DNA of 64,000 nucleotides from Acididesulfobacillus acetoxydans (lineage in GTDB: Bacteria; Bacillota; Desulfitobacteriia; Desulfitobacteriales; Desulfitobacteriaceae), in NCBI RefSeq assembly GCF_900016645.1, contig NZ_CDGJ01000065.1; one strand, 5' to 3'. Position numbers and translations under genes: made by a program. A model generated the notes under the pieces. The model saw only the letters and a program-made list of their open reading frames with translations, did no database searches and was not told the DNA's origin. The stretch's first letter is position 1. Every line of letters begins with the position of its first letter. Positions 26,795-35,464 of this stretch are shown here, piece after piece.

Positions 26795-27453
26795 TTCACC
26801 CTCACGCGGCAGTCGGCAAAGTGATGACCTGCAACCTGGTCAAACCAAAACACCTGCTCCTGCACCAGAGTCATCCTTAACAGATAATCGCCGGGACCCG
26901 GCGGGCTGAGCACACTGAGCCTGTAGGTACCGTGACCGAGCGCCGGCACCGGAGGAAGCAGAAAGGAACGGTCCCCGTCAAAAACGGCTATTGTACGGTC
27001 GTCGACCCTCAGCCAATGATAAGAAAGATGCACCGGATTCGGCGGATGGCTCGCCAAATCCCTGCCTGAGTTGTTCATCACGTTTACCCCGACACTGAAC
27101 CGCGTGCCGCAGGGAATCTCCATCGGAGCCTCCATAACCTCTAACGCGACCTTCGCAGCTACGTCAAGTGGCAACGATTCGCTCAGTTTCACCGGTTCAT
27201 ACGATAACGCCGGATACAGCCCCGCGATTCCCACAAAAAATTCCCTCTTAAATCCGCTGACCGTAAAATCACAGGCCCGCTCCTTCCAGTGATAGCAAGT
27301 CTGCCGGTGGGAACCGCCTGTGTGCAGTGCCACCGTCAGATGGTAGAGTCCTTCGCCCAGATCCATTTTAAACGCAAAAGCAAGGCTCACGATCCGCCCC
27401 ACCTGAACCGCGATTTCCTTTGCCAGATGATAAGTATTCGTTCCGAACACCAC
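26791..27453 (-). CDS. Wzt C-terminal-type glycan-binding domain plus Ig-like domain, lacking the ATPase
   Basis: Two domains. Residues about 1-75 (VFGTNTYHLAKE, GLYHLTVALHTGG) match the C-terminal carbohydrate-binding domain of Wzt; the similarity continues upstream in the same frame to a stop at 27568, with no ordinary start, so the true 5' end has been lost or begins at this GTG. Residues about 105-220 are an Ig-like module (NPVHLSYHWLRVDD, GPGDYLLRMTLVQEQVFWFD) also found in the 29188-31383 and 31451-31942 proteins. A complete Wzt is encoded at 38205-39536, so this may be a fragment of a second ATPase or a free-standing glycan-binding protein. Confidence 0.6.
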   Translation of the reverse strand: MVFGTNTYHLAKEIAVQVGRIVSLAFAFKMDLGEGLYHLTVALHTGGSHRQTCYHWKERACDFTVSGFKREFFVGIAGLYPALSYEPVKLSESLPLDVAAKVALEVMEAPMEIPCGTRFSVGVNVMNNSGRDLASHPPNPVHLSYHWLRVDDRTIAVFDGDRSFLLPPVPALGHGTYRLSVLSPPGPGDYLLRMTLVQEQVFWFDQVAGHHFADCRVRVK

Positions 27454-27704
27454 TTGTCCATAGTCGTCTTTAATGCTTATTCCGGCAGTGAGATGATCCT
27501 CGTCGACACGGGCGCGGATGATGATCCGGATCAGCGCCTCTTCGCCGGCTGAGCAGTTTCTGGATTGCTACAGAAATTAACCATCAATGTCGGCCTTCCC
27601 GCATCAGTCCGAGGCAAAAACAGACTAGCTCGCCTTTACAGGAATATCCGGAAAAGCAGACCATTATGCTATCAATGAACCTCCGCAGATCCTCGAGTAT
27701 GCCT

Positions 27705-28127
27705 TCACGGCTTTTCCCGCTCTTTAAAAACGAATGCCTTGGTTAGGTTAAAGTTCAGAAAGAGACCCGAAAGAGACCCCATTCCTACTGCTATCCATAA
27801 ACGCTGGGTTTTCAATTGGAAAAGATACACAGTGACCGCAAAAACGAGATAATTCAAAAGGGCTCCGGGTGCGTTGGCGGAAAGGAATCGTAACCATTCT
27901 TGGGTTTTCTTGACCTTCCCTCGGACCCTCCGAAAGGTGATAATTCTATTAAGTGCCCATGTTGTCGATGCCGCAGCCACGTACGAGCAAACCCTAATCA
28001 CGTACGGACTAGCTTGAAATATTGACACAAGGACTGTTAATGTAGCTGAATCTACGATAAACCCTACAATGCCGACCATTCCAAAAAGAATAAACTGTTT
28101 TACGTTCTTACTGGTTTTGATGACCAA
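27705..28127 (-). CDS. GtrA-like membrane protein
   Basis: 140 residues, four predicted helices (about 12-32, 42-62, 84-104, 113-131), with the family blocks FGMVGIVGFIVDSATLTVL, NRIITFRR and NFNLTKAFVF. GtrA-type proteins are thought to flip bactoprenol-linked sugars for glycan decoration. TTG start with GAGG nine bases upstream. It sits directly after a GT2 polyprenyl-sugar synthase-like gene and a GT-C-like gene, the usual three-part arrangement. Confidence 0.9.
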   Translation of the reverse strand: MVIKTSKNVKQFILFGMVGIVGFIVDSATLTVLVSIFQASPYVIRVCSYVAAASTTWALNRIITFRRVRGKVKKTQEWLRFLSANAPGALLNYLVFAVTVYLFQLKTQRLWIAVGMGSLSGLFLNFNLTKAFVFKEREKP

Positions 28128-28246
28128 ATTCTCTTACCTCTACACATCTTCTAAAACTGGGAACCTTGCGCCTCCTATAAGACGGATTATCCTTTATGCA
28201 AACGAACACGGCAGACCCCGTGAGCCTTCCAATTATGCATTCATCA

Positions 28247-29164
28247 TTAATCAGAATATCCTTTAATGGACAAATACTGTAGCATTCTCGCCTCTCGTCT
28301 ACCTCTCGTAACTGTATCCAGTATAATGCCGCAAGTAAAGCTCAAAAATGCGCTTAACATGATGCCCATAGACAGAATAGCTGTCGGTAAGCGCGGAACA
28401 AGGCCGGTCTGCAGATATGTTATGACAACTGGAAAGACCATGCCACATGCTACTATCAATAGTATGGAGCCCAGTATTCCGAAAAACGCCAATGGGCGCT
28501 CCTGCTTGAACAAATTTATAATCAGCGTCAAGATCCTTACGCCATCACGATACGTCCTAAGTTTACTGCTGGATCCGTCGGGTCTGCCTCTATAGTCCCC
28601 ATAAACATGAGCTATGGGTACCCCCAGTATCAACGCATGCACCGCGAGCTCCGTTTCTATTTCAAAACCGCTAGACAGTAGGGGAAAAGATTTCACAAAC
28701 CTTTTTGAAAGCACCTTGTACCCAGATAGCATATCCTCTACCCTGCTTCCAAACAGAAACCGAACAGAACCCGTGAGCAGCCTGTTACCTATTTTATGTC
28801 CGGCACGATAGGCGTCCTCTTGATCGTTTATCCTTACCGCGTTTACAAAATCGCACTGTTCCTCCCTAGCTATCTCCACCATATCAGCTGCCACAGATGC
28901 ATCATAAGTATCATCACCATCCACCAAGACATAATAATCCGCTTCGATATCCCTAAACATTCTCCGGACTACGTTCCCTTTTCCCTGCTGAGTTTCACTT
29001 TTAACGATCGCACCACATTCTGTGGCAACAATTTTTGTTTTATCAGTTGAATTATTATCGTATACGTAAACCCTCGCCATCGGTAACACTTCGTTGAAGC
29101 TCTTGACCACCCTGCAGATAGTCAGCTCCTCATTATAACACGGAATCAAAACCGCAATCTCCAT
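28247..29164 (-). CDS. Glycosyltransferase family 2 (dolichyl/polyprenyl-phosphate sugar synthase type)
   Basis: 305 residues. GT-A domain (about 1-215) with AVLIPCYNEELTI, YDNNSTDKT, and the metal/nucleotide motif VLVDGDDTYDA; two C-terminal membrane helices (about 232-255, 265-290). This layout is that of GtrB/DPM-type enzymes that load a sugar onto a polyprenyl phosphate at the inner membrane face. AGGAGG upstream of ATG. Partner genes are GtrA (next) and the GT-C-like protein (before). Confidence 0.92.
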   Translation of the reverse strand: MEIAVLIPCYNEELTICRVVKSFNEVLPMARVYVYDNNSTDKTKIVATECGAIVKSETQQGKGNVVRRMFRDIEADYYVLVDGDDTYDASVAADMVEIAREEQCDFVNAVRINDQEDAYRAGHKIGNRLLTGSVRFLFGSRVEDMLSGYKVLSKRFVKSFPLLSSGFEIETELAVHALILGVPIAHVYGDYRGRPDGSSSKLRTYRDGVRILTLIINLFKQERPLAFFGILGSILLIVACGMVFPVVITYLQTGLVPRLPTAILSMGIMLSAFLSFTCGIILDTVTRGRREARMLQYLSIKGYSD

Positions 29165-29187
29165 AATTCCTCCTCATTACATGAGTC

Positions 29188-31383
29188 CTAATGAACAACT
29201 ATTGTCGTCTGGAACGGTGCGGGGCCCTTATCACTAAACCATCTCACACCTTCCTGTACCATGTCAACCTGAAGAATATATTTTCCCGGAACTTCTGGCG
29301 TCTTTATGTCTAAGTCAATTACTTGGTCTTTGCCTGGTTCTAAATCCTTGAGAAGCTGGCCTCTACCATCATCATGAATAACCACTTTCCCCGTTCCGGT
29401 CAACCAATGGTCCCCAATATCAACTCGCTTATCACCCGCCATTGGCCAAGCTATATTGCTCGCATTTTTTACCTTGAAAGATAGTTCTAAAGCTTGGCCG
29501 TGCGTCACTTCTCTCGGAACAGGCGTTATAGCGGTTATACTTACCCTATCTGCAGCCTTTGGTAGCGCCGCCCCATAGCTGTACTGCCGATCAACGCTTT
29601 TGTTGCTTGAGACCCTGATCAATAGATCATTCAACTTTGTATATGTGGAATAATAGGGAACTATGAATCGTCTAACCGATACCACTCCGAGATTATAAGC
29701 CTCCAATGTTCTCTGGACCCCCGTAAAATCACTACTCATACAAATAGTATAAATATTCTTGTTCGCATTCTTCATGAGAAATCTCTCCATTTCACCATTT
29801 GGAGGGCGAAATCCCCTTAGAAAGGCAAAGGGAACATCAGACTTAAGTTCAATTTCTATTCCGCTCGTTAACGGGCTGGTGTCCAACCATGCTCCGACAG
29901 TTCGGAGCACGTGTCGATTACTTGCTGATTGAAAACTCGTCAAATCGTAGTCGTGAAGTATATCTCTACTCTCCTCCAAGAATCTTACCTTGTTGCCAAA
30001 AACCGTAGGGTTTGAGGACCAATTGTATGAAAGAGAAAAATCGAGTGCGCTAAGTATCTGGACCTGCAACCCCACAATCAAAATAAAGACCATTATAATG
30101 CCAAGAAGGCTTCTAAAATAGAGTCTATATAGAGCATCAATGGTAACGATAAAAAGCAATCCTCCAAGTATATCAAGAAAAATGGCGTAGCGAATGTATC
30201 CGGTGGAGATACTCCATAATACAGCACTAACGATAAATATAGCGGATAGCGGAAGAATGGAGTCATGTTTCTTCTTGGTCAAGACAGCCAGCGGAATTGC
30301 CAGTATACCCAATAATAGCCGTCCGGAATAATGCGCCAACTCAGATATTCGGTTAGGCAAAAAATTCGCCATGATAGGCCAAAGAACTTTCTCGGAGTTG
30401 CTAATTGGGCCCCACCTTAAGTCCTTAAAATTAGTAGAAGACCAGAAAGGGGAGTGGAACAATCCGTTGTAAAACGGGAAAATCGGATTGCCTGTCTTAA
30501 CCCACATGAACAGATGAAAAGGGAATAAACCTATAAGCAAAGAAGGAAGCATAAGGATTACCTGCAAAATTTCGAGCTTTCCCTGGCGGTACTGGGTAAA
30601 CAGCTCCACTATCAATATCGGAACAACAAAGATGATATTCGTCAGCTTTAAAGCGATCACTAGTCCACCAAAAAAGGACATATATACCACTTTATAGCTT
30701 CGGCTGACTTTAGGCTCTTTCTCTAGCAAAACATTCAGTAGATGAACCAGTAGCGGCAGCGCAAGCAAATCTATCATGTAGGTGTTAATTTCATAGAATA
30801 TGTTTTCACAGAGCAAAATCGCTAGGACACTCAAGCTGATCATTTGGTCATTCTTGAACATTTTCGAAAGCAGATTTCTGAGTTCCACGGCCAGCCATAT
30901 TATCGCTAATAAATTGCCTATTGTCCCCAATCTATATCCCAGAAAGAACCTGAATATCCCCAAAATCATGTCGGGCAACGAGTTAGGGAGAAGATTATAG
31001 TCAACGTCACTTCTCGGCATGATTGTCCCCGCAAGTGACCTCTGCGCTTCAAGGAGATGATAGTTTAGTACGTCGTAAGACGTGTCTGGAAAAGGAAGTC
31101 TTATTAAGAATAGAATAGTAACAGGAACAATAACCATTACGACGAAACCTAGTTTTATCTTGCGTTCTCCCTTAAATCCATCGTAATATTTAAGGAAAAT
31201 CATCCATCCGATGGACGCAAGTAGCACCGTGCAGATCCATGCAGCTATATCGTTGGGGACAAGCCACATCATCTGTCTAACCAATGCTAACAAATAGAAA
31301 TACATAAGAGCGGATCCAATATCAATTCCCTTAATTCTAAGCAATGCAGCTTTGATTCTAAGACCGATGCCATCTACTTCCAA
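29188..31383 (-). CDS. Multi-pass membrane glycosyltransferase (GT-C/GT39-like) with C-terminal Ig-like domain
   Basis: 731 residues. About 11-12 hydrophobic helices occupy residues 15-460, with an early luminal-side loop (PDTSYDVLNYHLLEAQ) at the place where GT-C enzymes carry their catalytic acidic residues. A soluble region follows, then a module at about 615-731 (HGQALELSFKVKNAS, PGKYILQVDMVQEGVRWF) homologous to those in the 31451 and 26791 proteins. Likely transfers a polyprenyl-linked sugar onto the exported glycan, with the terminal module binding the acceptor; this is inference. The TTG start at 31383 is uncertain. Confidence 0.8.
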   Translation of the reverse strand: MEVDGIGLRIKAALLRIKGIDIGSALMYFYLLALVRQMMWLVPNDIAAWICTVLLASIGWMIFLKYYDGFKGERKIKLGFVVMVIVPVTILFLIRLPFPDTSYDVLNYHLLEAQRSLAGTIMPRSDVDYNLLPNSLPDMILGIFRFFLGYRLGTIGNLLAIIWLAVELRNLLSKMFKNDQMISLSVLAILLCENIFYEINTYMIDLLALPLLVHLLNVLLEKEPKVSRSYKVVYMSFFGGLVIALKLTNIIFVVPILIVELFTQYRQGKLEILQVILMLPSLLIGLFPFHLFMWVKTGNPIFPFYNGLFHSPFWSSTNFKDLRWGPISNSEKVLWPIMANFLPNRISELAHYSGRLLLGILAIPLAVLTKKKHDSILPLSAIFIVSAVLWSISTGYIRYAIFLDILGGLLFIVTIDALYRLYFRSLLGIIMVFILIVGLQVQILSALDFSLSYNWSSNPTVFGNKVRFLEESRDILHDYDLTSFQSASNRHVLRTVGAWLDTSPLTSGIEIELKSDVPFAFLRGFRPPNGEMERFLMKNANKNIYTICMSSDFTGVQRTLEAYNLGVVSVRRFIVPYYSTYTKLNDLLIRVSSNKSVDRQYSYGAALPKAADRVSITAITPVPREVTHGQALELSFKVKNASNIAWPMAGDKRVDIGDHWLTGTGKVVIHDDGRGQLLKDLEPGKDQVIDLDIKTPEVPGKYILQVDMVQEGVRWFSDKGPAPFQTTIVVH

Positions 31384-31450
31384 ATAGGCTCACCGCTTCC
31401 ACGCTTTTTTCGATTTAGCCTTCTTCAAGGGCGTTCCGCATACTGCAGTC

Positions 31451-31942
31451 TCACTTGTTGAGAAGAGTAAGGGGTATTATCTCTCCTCCCCTCTCTCCAA
31501 ACCACGTCACCCCCTCTTGTACCATATCCAGTTGTATCACATAGCTTCCCGGATGTTCTGGAGCCTTCATCTCTACGGGCAGAGTTACCTGTTGCCCCGG
31601 TTGTAGATCGGTTTGGAGGTTCGTTCGCAACCCATCATCGACAACCATCTTTTTATGATTATCCAAAATGTGATAAGACATATGGACGGGATTAGGCCCA
31701 CTGGCCGGCCAGATAAAATTGCTCGTGTTTTTCACCGTCACATTCACACTTAGGGTCTGTCCGGGCCTGCCTTCTATCGTTTGCTTCGCAATGGTGAACT
31801 GTTCCCCGTAGACTTTGGCCGCTTGATTCAAGCCGTTACGCACCATGTAATGCGCGCTCATCATCCGTGCGTTGAAAACGAGCATGGTCAAAATGAGAAG
31901 AGGCAGGGCAAACATCGCTCCGGTTTCCGTCTTACGCTTCAC
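31451..31942 (-). CDS. Membrane-anchored single Ig-like domain protein
   Basis: 163 residues: a short basic N-terminus, one membrane helix (about 10-28, FALPLLILTMLVFNA), a linker, then a single beta module (about 50-160) with TLSVNVTVKNTSNFIWPASG, NPVHMSYHIL and PGSYVIQLDMVQEGVTWFGE. GTG start with GGAGG nine bases upstream. The pattern (Trp at the end of strand B, PG-Y, D-V-EG-WF) resembles the NBR1-type Ig-like domain seen in some bacterial glycosylation proteins. The module should face outside the cell. Function unknown; a glycan-docking role is inferred from its repeated use in this operon. Confidence 0.75.
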   Translation of the reverse strand: MKRKTETGAMFALPLLILTMLVFNARMMSAHYMVRNGLNQAAKVYGEQFTIAKQTIEGRPGQTLSVNVTVKNTSNFIWPASGPNPVHMSYHILDNHKKMVVDDGLRTNLQTDLQPGQQVTLPVEMKAPEHPGSYVIQLDMVQEGVTWFGERGGEIIPLTLLNK

Positions 31943-31957
31943 TCCGCTGATCCTCCC

Positions 31958-33100
31958 TCATTTTCTAGACTCGTAACATTCCTGGTAAACCGACCACGTC
32001 TTTAGTGCACACTCTTCCCATGTGAACTGGGCAGCCCGTCGAACACCTTTATCCGATAGGGTTTGGCGGAGCTCGTGCGACGATACGACCCGTACAATGG
32101 CGTTGCTGAGTTCTTCGACATCATAAGGATCTACCATTATTCCAGCCTCTCCTACCACTTCCGGCAGTGAGGAAACATTCGAAGTGATCACCGGAACTCC
32201 ACAAGCCATCGCTTCTAAAGGGGGTAGTCCAAAGCCTTCGTAGAGCGATGGATAAACAAAAGCCATCGCCATGTTGTAGAGAGTGGGCAAGTCCTGATCG
32301 GGCACGTAGCCCGTGAAAGTGACATCATGCATCAAGCCCAAATCTTGAACACGTTGGTAAATAGGCCCGTCCAGCCATCCTTTTCCGCCTGCCAATACCA
32401 GCCCTAAAGAAGAACTGCCCAACCGCTGTTTAGCCATGCCATATGCCTCAACCAAACGTTCTAAGTTCTTTCTTGGTTCGATAGTTCCTACATACAGAAG
32501 AAAGTACTCCGGCAGACCATACCTGCTCCGCAGTGTTTGAAAAAGGATCTCGTCTTCCCGATTGCGCCCGAACCCTGACGACACTCCAAGCGGAGTAACT
32601 GCTACCTTGCTGGCCGGGACCTTAAGAAGATCCACAATTTCCCCTTTTGCACTGTGTGAGGCGGTAATGATCCTGTCAGCTGCCCTCATACGATGCTCAA
32701 AGAACCTCAGCATCTCCACCCGTCTCCGGGGATGGTACTGCGGATAGAGCACGTATGACATATCGAAAATGTTAATAACAGTTACCTTCTTGAATGGCCG
32801 AGGGATGTAGTTAGGCTCGTGATACACGTCGAACTTCTGCGAGAGTCCGAGCGCGTCGAAAGGCAGATACTTGTCTAGACTCCTCCCGGCTGGAACAGTG
32901 GTCAACTGGGAAAATAGCTTTTCAGCGGTGTCGCAAGCCTTAGAAGCTATTATGGTGACACCACATACGTCATCAAACTGCAAATATGTTTTGACCAAGT
33001 TGTAGGTGTAGCTTCCTATACCCGCTCGCGAGCTGTGGAGGCTTTGTCCGTCAATAACAACCCTCAATTTGACTTCTACCTCCGGTTCTGGTGCTTTCAT
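31958..33100 (-). CDS. Glycosyltransferase family 4
   Basis: 380 residues, GT-B fold. N-terminal VVIDGQSLHSSRAGIGSYTY and C-terminal donor-site motif LYEGFGLPPLEAMACGVPVITSNVSSLPEV (shown in part) are typical of the mannosyl/rhamnosyltransferases MtfB/WbdA-like group. LLYVGTIEPRKNLERLVEAY begins the donor domain. The first ten residues (KAPEPEVEVK) may be dispensable. Part of the glycan operon; donor probably GDP-D-rhamnose or GDP-mannose. Confidence 0.92.
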   Translation of the reverse strand: MKAPEPEVEVKLRVVIDGQSLHSSRAGIGSYTYNLVKTYLQFDDVCGVTIIASKACDTAEKLFSQLTTVPAGRSLDKYLPFDALGLSQKFDVYHEPNYIPRPFKKVTVINIFDMSYVLYPQYHPRRRVEMLRFFEHRMRAADRIITASHSAKGEIVDLLKVPASKVAVTPLGVSSGFGRNREDEILFQTLRSRYGLPEYFLLYVGTIEPRKNLERLVEAYGMAKQRLGSSSLGLVLAGGKGWLDGPIYQRVQDLGLMHDVTFTGYVPDQDLPTLYNMAMAFVYPSLYEGFGLPPLEAMACGVPVITSNVSSLPEVVGEAGIMVDPYDVEELSNAIVRVVSSHELRQTLSDKGVRRAAQFTWEECALKTWSVYQECYESRK

Positions 33101-33116
33101 GGGATCCCAGACCTAC

Positions 33117-34427
33117 TCAGAGGACCCGAACCAACCGTTCCGCTAATACTCTCAAATAGGCCTCGTTATGCTCAGTCAGCCCTATAGCAAGGAGTCTCTC
33201 GGCAAGTGACTCGAGATATTTACCCGTATGGCTCCCCAACAAGTCTTTTGAGAGGAATGCGCTTACTTCCCTCGCAATCGTATCCCCATCGTGCTTAGCG
33301 AGTACGTAGTCCCTTGCCTTGCGCCCCAGCTCTGTCCTAAGCTCTGGGTGGGTTGCAAGTCTAATAATGGCGTTCTTCAATGCAGGCTTCTCAGCCCGTT
33401 CGTCTACCGGAATCTTAACCACGGCGTCATCCGGGAGTTCAGAAAACCATGCGTCATCTGATACGATGCACGCCTTGCTTGCCGCCATGGCTCTAAGAAC
33501 CGTAGCCGAGGTCTCACCCATCGAAGGATAGCGAAGATTGACTACGATGTCAGCAGTGTCAAGCAACCTTTCGAACTCCGGGAGGGGTATGTACCCCGTC
33601 TTTCGGATCCTCTCGTTTAAGCATGCATCGACATAATCTCCCTCGCCGACCATTAAGTAGCTGAGCTCAAGACCCGAATCGATCGCAACCTCACCAGTAG
33701 CTTGAATAACCTGGTAATTCCTCTTTGTAGGAGCTATATAGCCAAAAGAGGCCACAAAGGGATTAGCGTCCCCAACTCGGTATTTCGCTCTGATGGCCCT
33801 GACTTCTTCCAGAGAGGTTTTGCCACCGTTATTGTAGTTTACCTGATTAATATGCGCCACCCTAGAATTTGGGCTCCCTACTTCCAGCAACTTCTCCCTT
33901 GCGTACTCGGAATGCACAATAATGCCCTTAGCTTTGTCCAAAACGCGCCTGACCAAGGGCAGTGTCTCAGGATGCTTGTGCTGAAGAGGAGGGGAATCTC
34001 CACCAAGTATCTCCCTGCCTGCTCTTATTCCTTCATCACCATAGTTATAATAGAGTTCTTCAACGTAAGCCTTCACATCCTTTCTGTAATCCAGATAATA
34101 ACCCGTCACCAAATAATACAACACGAAGTCATGTAGAATAACAAAGCCGGGATACTCAAGAAATACATCATAGATAGCGGCATGAAAGTGCGGATTGTTA
34201 CCCAGGTTGTAAATGATAGCATCATAATCAGATAACTTCTTACGCGCATTCCTGTTCCTTGCATGGTCAATCACCTTGTACCGCTTAAGTGCAGGATTAT
34301 CGGGCTTAAAGCCGTCGACCCATAGGTCAATTTCGCTATACCGGCTCAAGTAGGGAAGGAGGAATTCTGAGTAATCGGATATCCCACTCTTGAGAGGATT
34401 CAGAGGGCTAAAGTAGGCAATTTTCAT
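33117..34427 (-). CDS. Glycosyltransferase family 4
   Basis: 436 residues from the ATG at 34427, which overlaps the preceding stop by four bases (ATGA); an earlier in-frame start exists but the family N-terminus is MKIAYFSPLNPLKSGISDYS. Donor domain contains VASFGYIAPTKRNYQVI and the E-x-rich motif PSMGETSATVLRAMAASKAC. A long C-terminal helical tail (about 390-436) ends YLRVLAERLVRVL. Acts in the cytoplasm on the growing lipid-linked glycan; precise linkage unknown. Confidence 0.88.
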   Translation of the reverse strand: MKIAYFSPLNPLKSGISDYSEFLLPYLSRYSEIDLWVDGFKPDNPALKRYKVIDHARNRNARKKLSDYDAIIYNLGNNPHFHAAIYDVFLEYPGFVILHDFVLYYLVTGYYLDYRKDVKAYVEELYYNYGDEGIRAGREILGGDSPPLQHKHPETLPLVRRVLDKAKGIIVHSEYAREKLLEVGSPNSRVAHINQVNYNNGGKTSLEEVRAIRAKYRVGDANPFVASFGYIAPTKRNYQVIQATGEVAIDSGLELSYLMVGEGDYVDACLNERIRKTGYIPLPEFERLLDTADIVVNLRYPSMGETSATVLRAMAASKACIVSDDAWFSELPDDAVVKIPVDERAEKPALKNAIIRLATHPELRTELGRKARDYVLAKHDGDTIAREVSAFLSKDLLGSHTGKYLESLAERLLAIGLTEHNEAYLRVLAERLVRVL

Positions 34428-35464
34428 CCGATTAACCTTTCTATAACGTAATCCCAACTTATGTTCAGAGTGTCCATAAGAGCCCGACCATTCGCTCCCA
34501 ACTTCCGGGCGGTGTCTTTCCTATTGTAGAGCAGATCGATCGCCTCTGCAATTCCCCTGGGCTCGGGTTTCAGAATGAAACCGTTGGACTCATTGACAAA
34601 CTCCAAAGGTCCACCGGAATCCACGTGTGTGATCACGGGCTTCCCTGAGAAAAACGCTTCTAAAGTCACATAGCCATAGTCTTCTTGATAAGGGCCAAAA
34701 TAGACGCCCAAGCATTCCGAATAAAGCCGGATTTTTTCCTCATCACTAATGTAACCAAGCATTTCTAGTCTGGATTCGGTCCCATCTCTCCGAACAATAC
34801 CCTTGATTTTTTCCATTGTCCTGGGGTCCGCGGCCCCGGCTAGGACAGCCTTTACCGGAGATTTACTATACTTAAGCGACTCTGCCAGAAGTACTTGGCG
34901 TTTTATGTCATTGATTCTGCTCGGATAGAAAATGTAATCGCCAAAATCTTTAGGCCCGAATTTTTCAAAATGCAGCGGCGGATGATAGAGAGGGCTTGCC
35001 TCTATCCCATTGTAGCGTCGGAGTCTATCTGCCACCGTAGTCGAGTCTGTAAATATCCTCTTGGCGGCTCTTAGATGCCTGTTGTCATTATTTATAATGA
35101 TCTGACGTACTTCGGCACCGGATTCCATGTTGTGCAAATCACCATGCTCAGTGTTCCACAACTCATAAGCCTGCCTGTGTTGGTGGAGAAGCCAGAGAAC
35201 CTTGTTCTCATGTGAGATGTAGTAGGCGGGAAATTTCATGCCGATAAGGAGATCTATCTTTTGACCATTCACCTCCGTCAGGTCAACAAGCTGGGAAAGG
35301 AGAATTCCATCAATTAATGCCTGGGCTGGATACCACTTAAACGGAATTGTTACGATATCAACATCGTGGCCCCTCGTCTTGAGGGCATCGCGGAGCATCT
35401 GGGCTTGGATCTCCGCCCCGCCGCGTAGAAACGGTACCTGCACTGTCGCAATAGCAATTTTCAA
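34424..35464 (-). CDS. Glycosyltransferase family 4
   Basis: 346 residues. N-terminus MKIAIATVQVPFLRGGAEIQ is a GT4 acceptor-domain start; donor domain shows YIFYPSRINDIKRQVLLAES, VLAGAADP and the E-x7-E-type motif YQEDYGYVTLEAFFSGKPV followed by GGPLEFV. Translationally coupled at both ends (four-base overlaps with neighbours). Sugar specificity cannot be read from sequence. Confidence 0.9.
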   Translation of the reverse strand: MKIAIATVQVPFLRGGAEIQAQMLRDALKTRGHDVDIVTIPFKWYPAQALIDGILLSQLVDLTEVNGQKIDLLIGMKFPAYYISHENKVLWLLHQHRQAYELWNTEHGDLHNMESGAEVRQIIINNDNRHLRAAKRIFTDSTTVADRLRRYNGIEASPLYHPPLHFEKFGPKDFGDYIFYPSRINDIKRQVLLAESLKYSKSPVKAVLAGAADPRTMEKIKGIVRRDGTESRLEMLGYISDEEKIRLYSECLGVYFGPYQEDYGYVTLEAFFSGKPVITHVDSGGPLEFVNESNGFILKPEPRGIAEAIDLLYNRKDTARKLGANGRALMDTLNISWDYVIERLIG

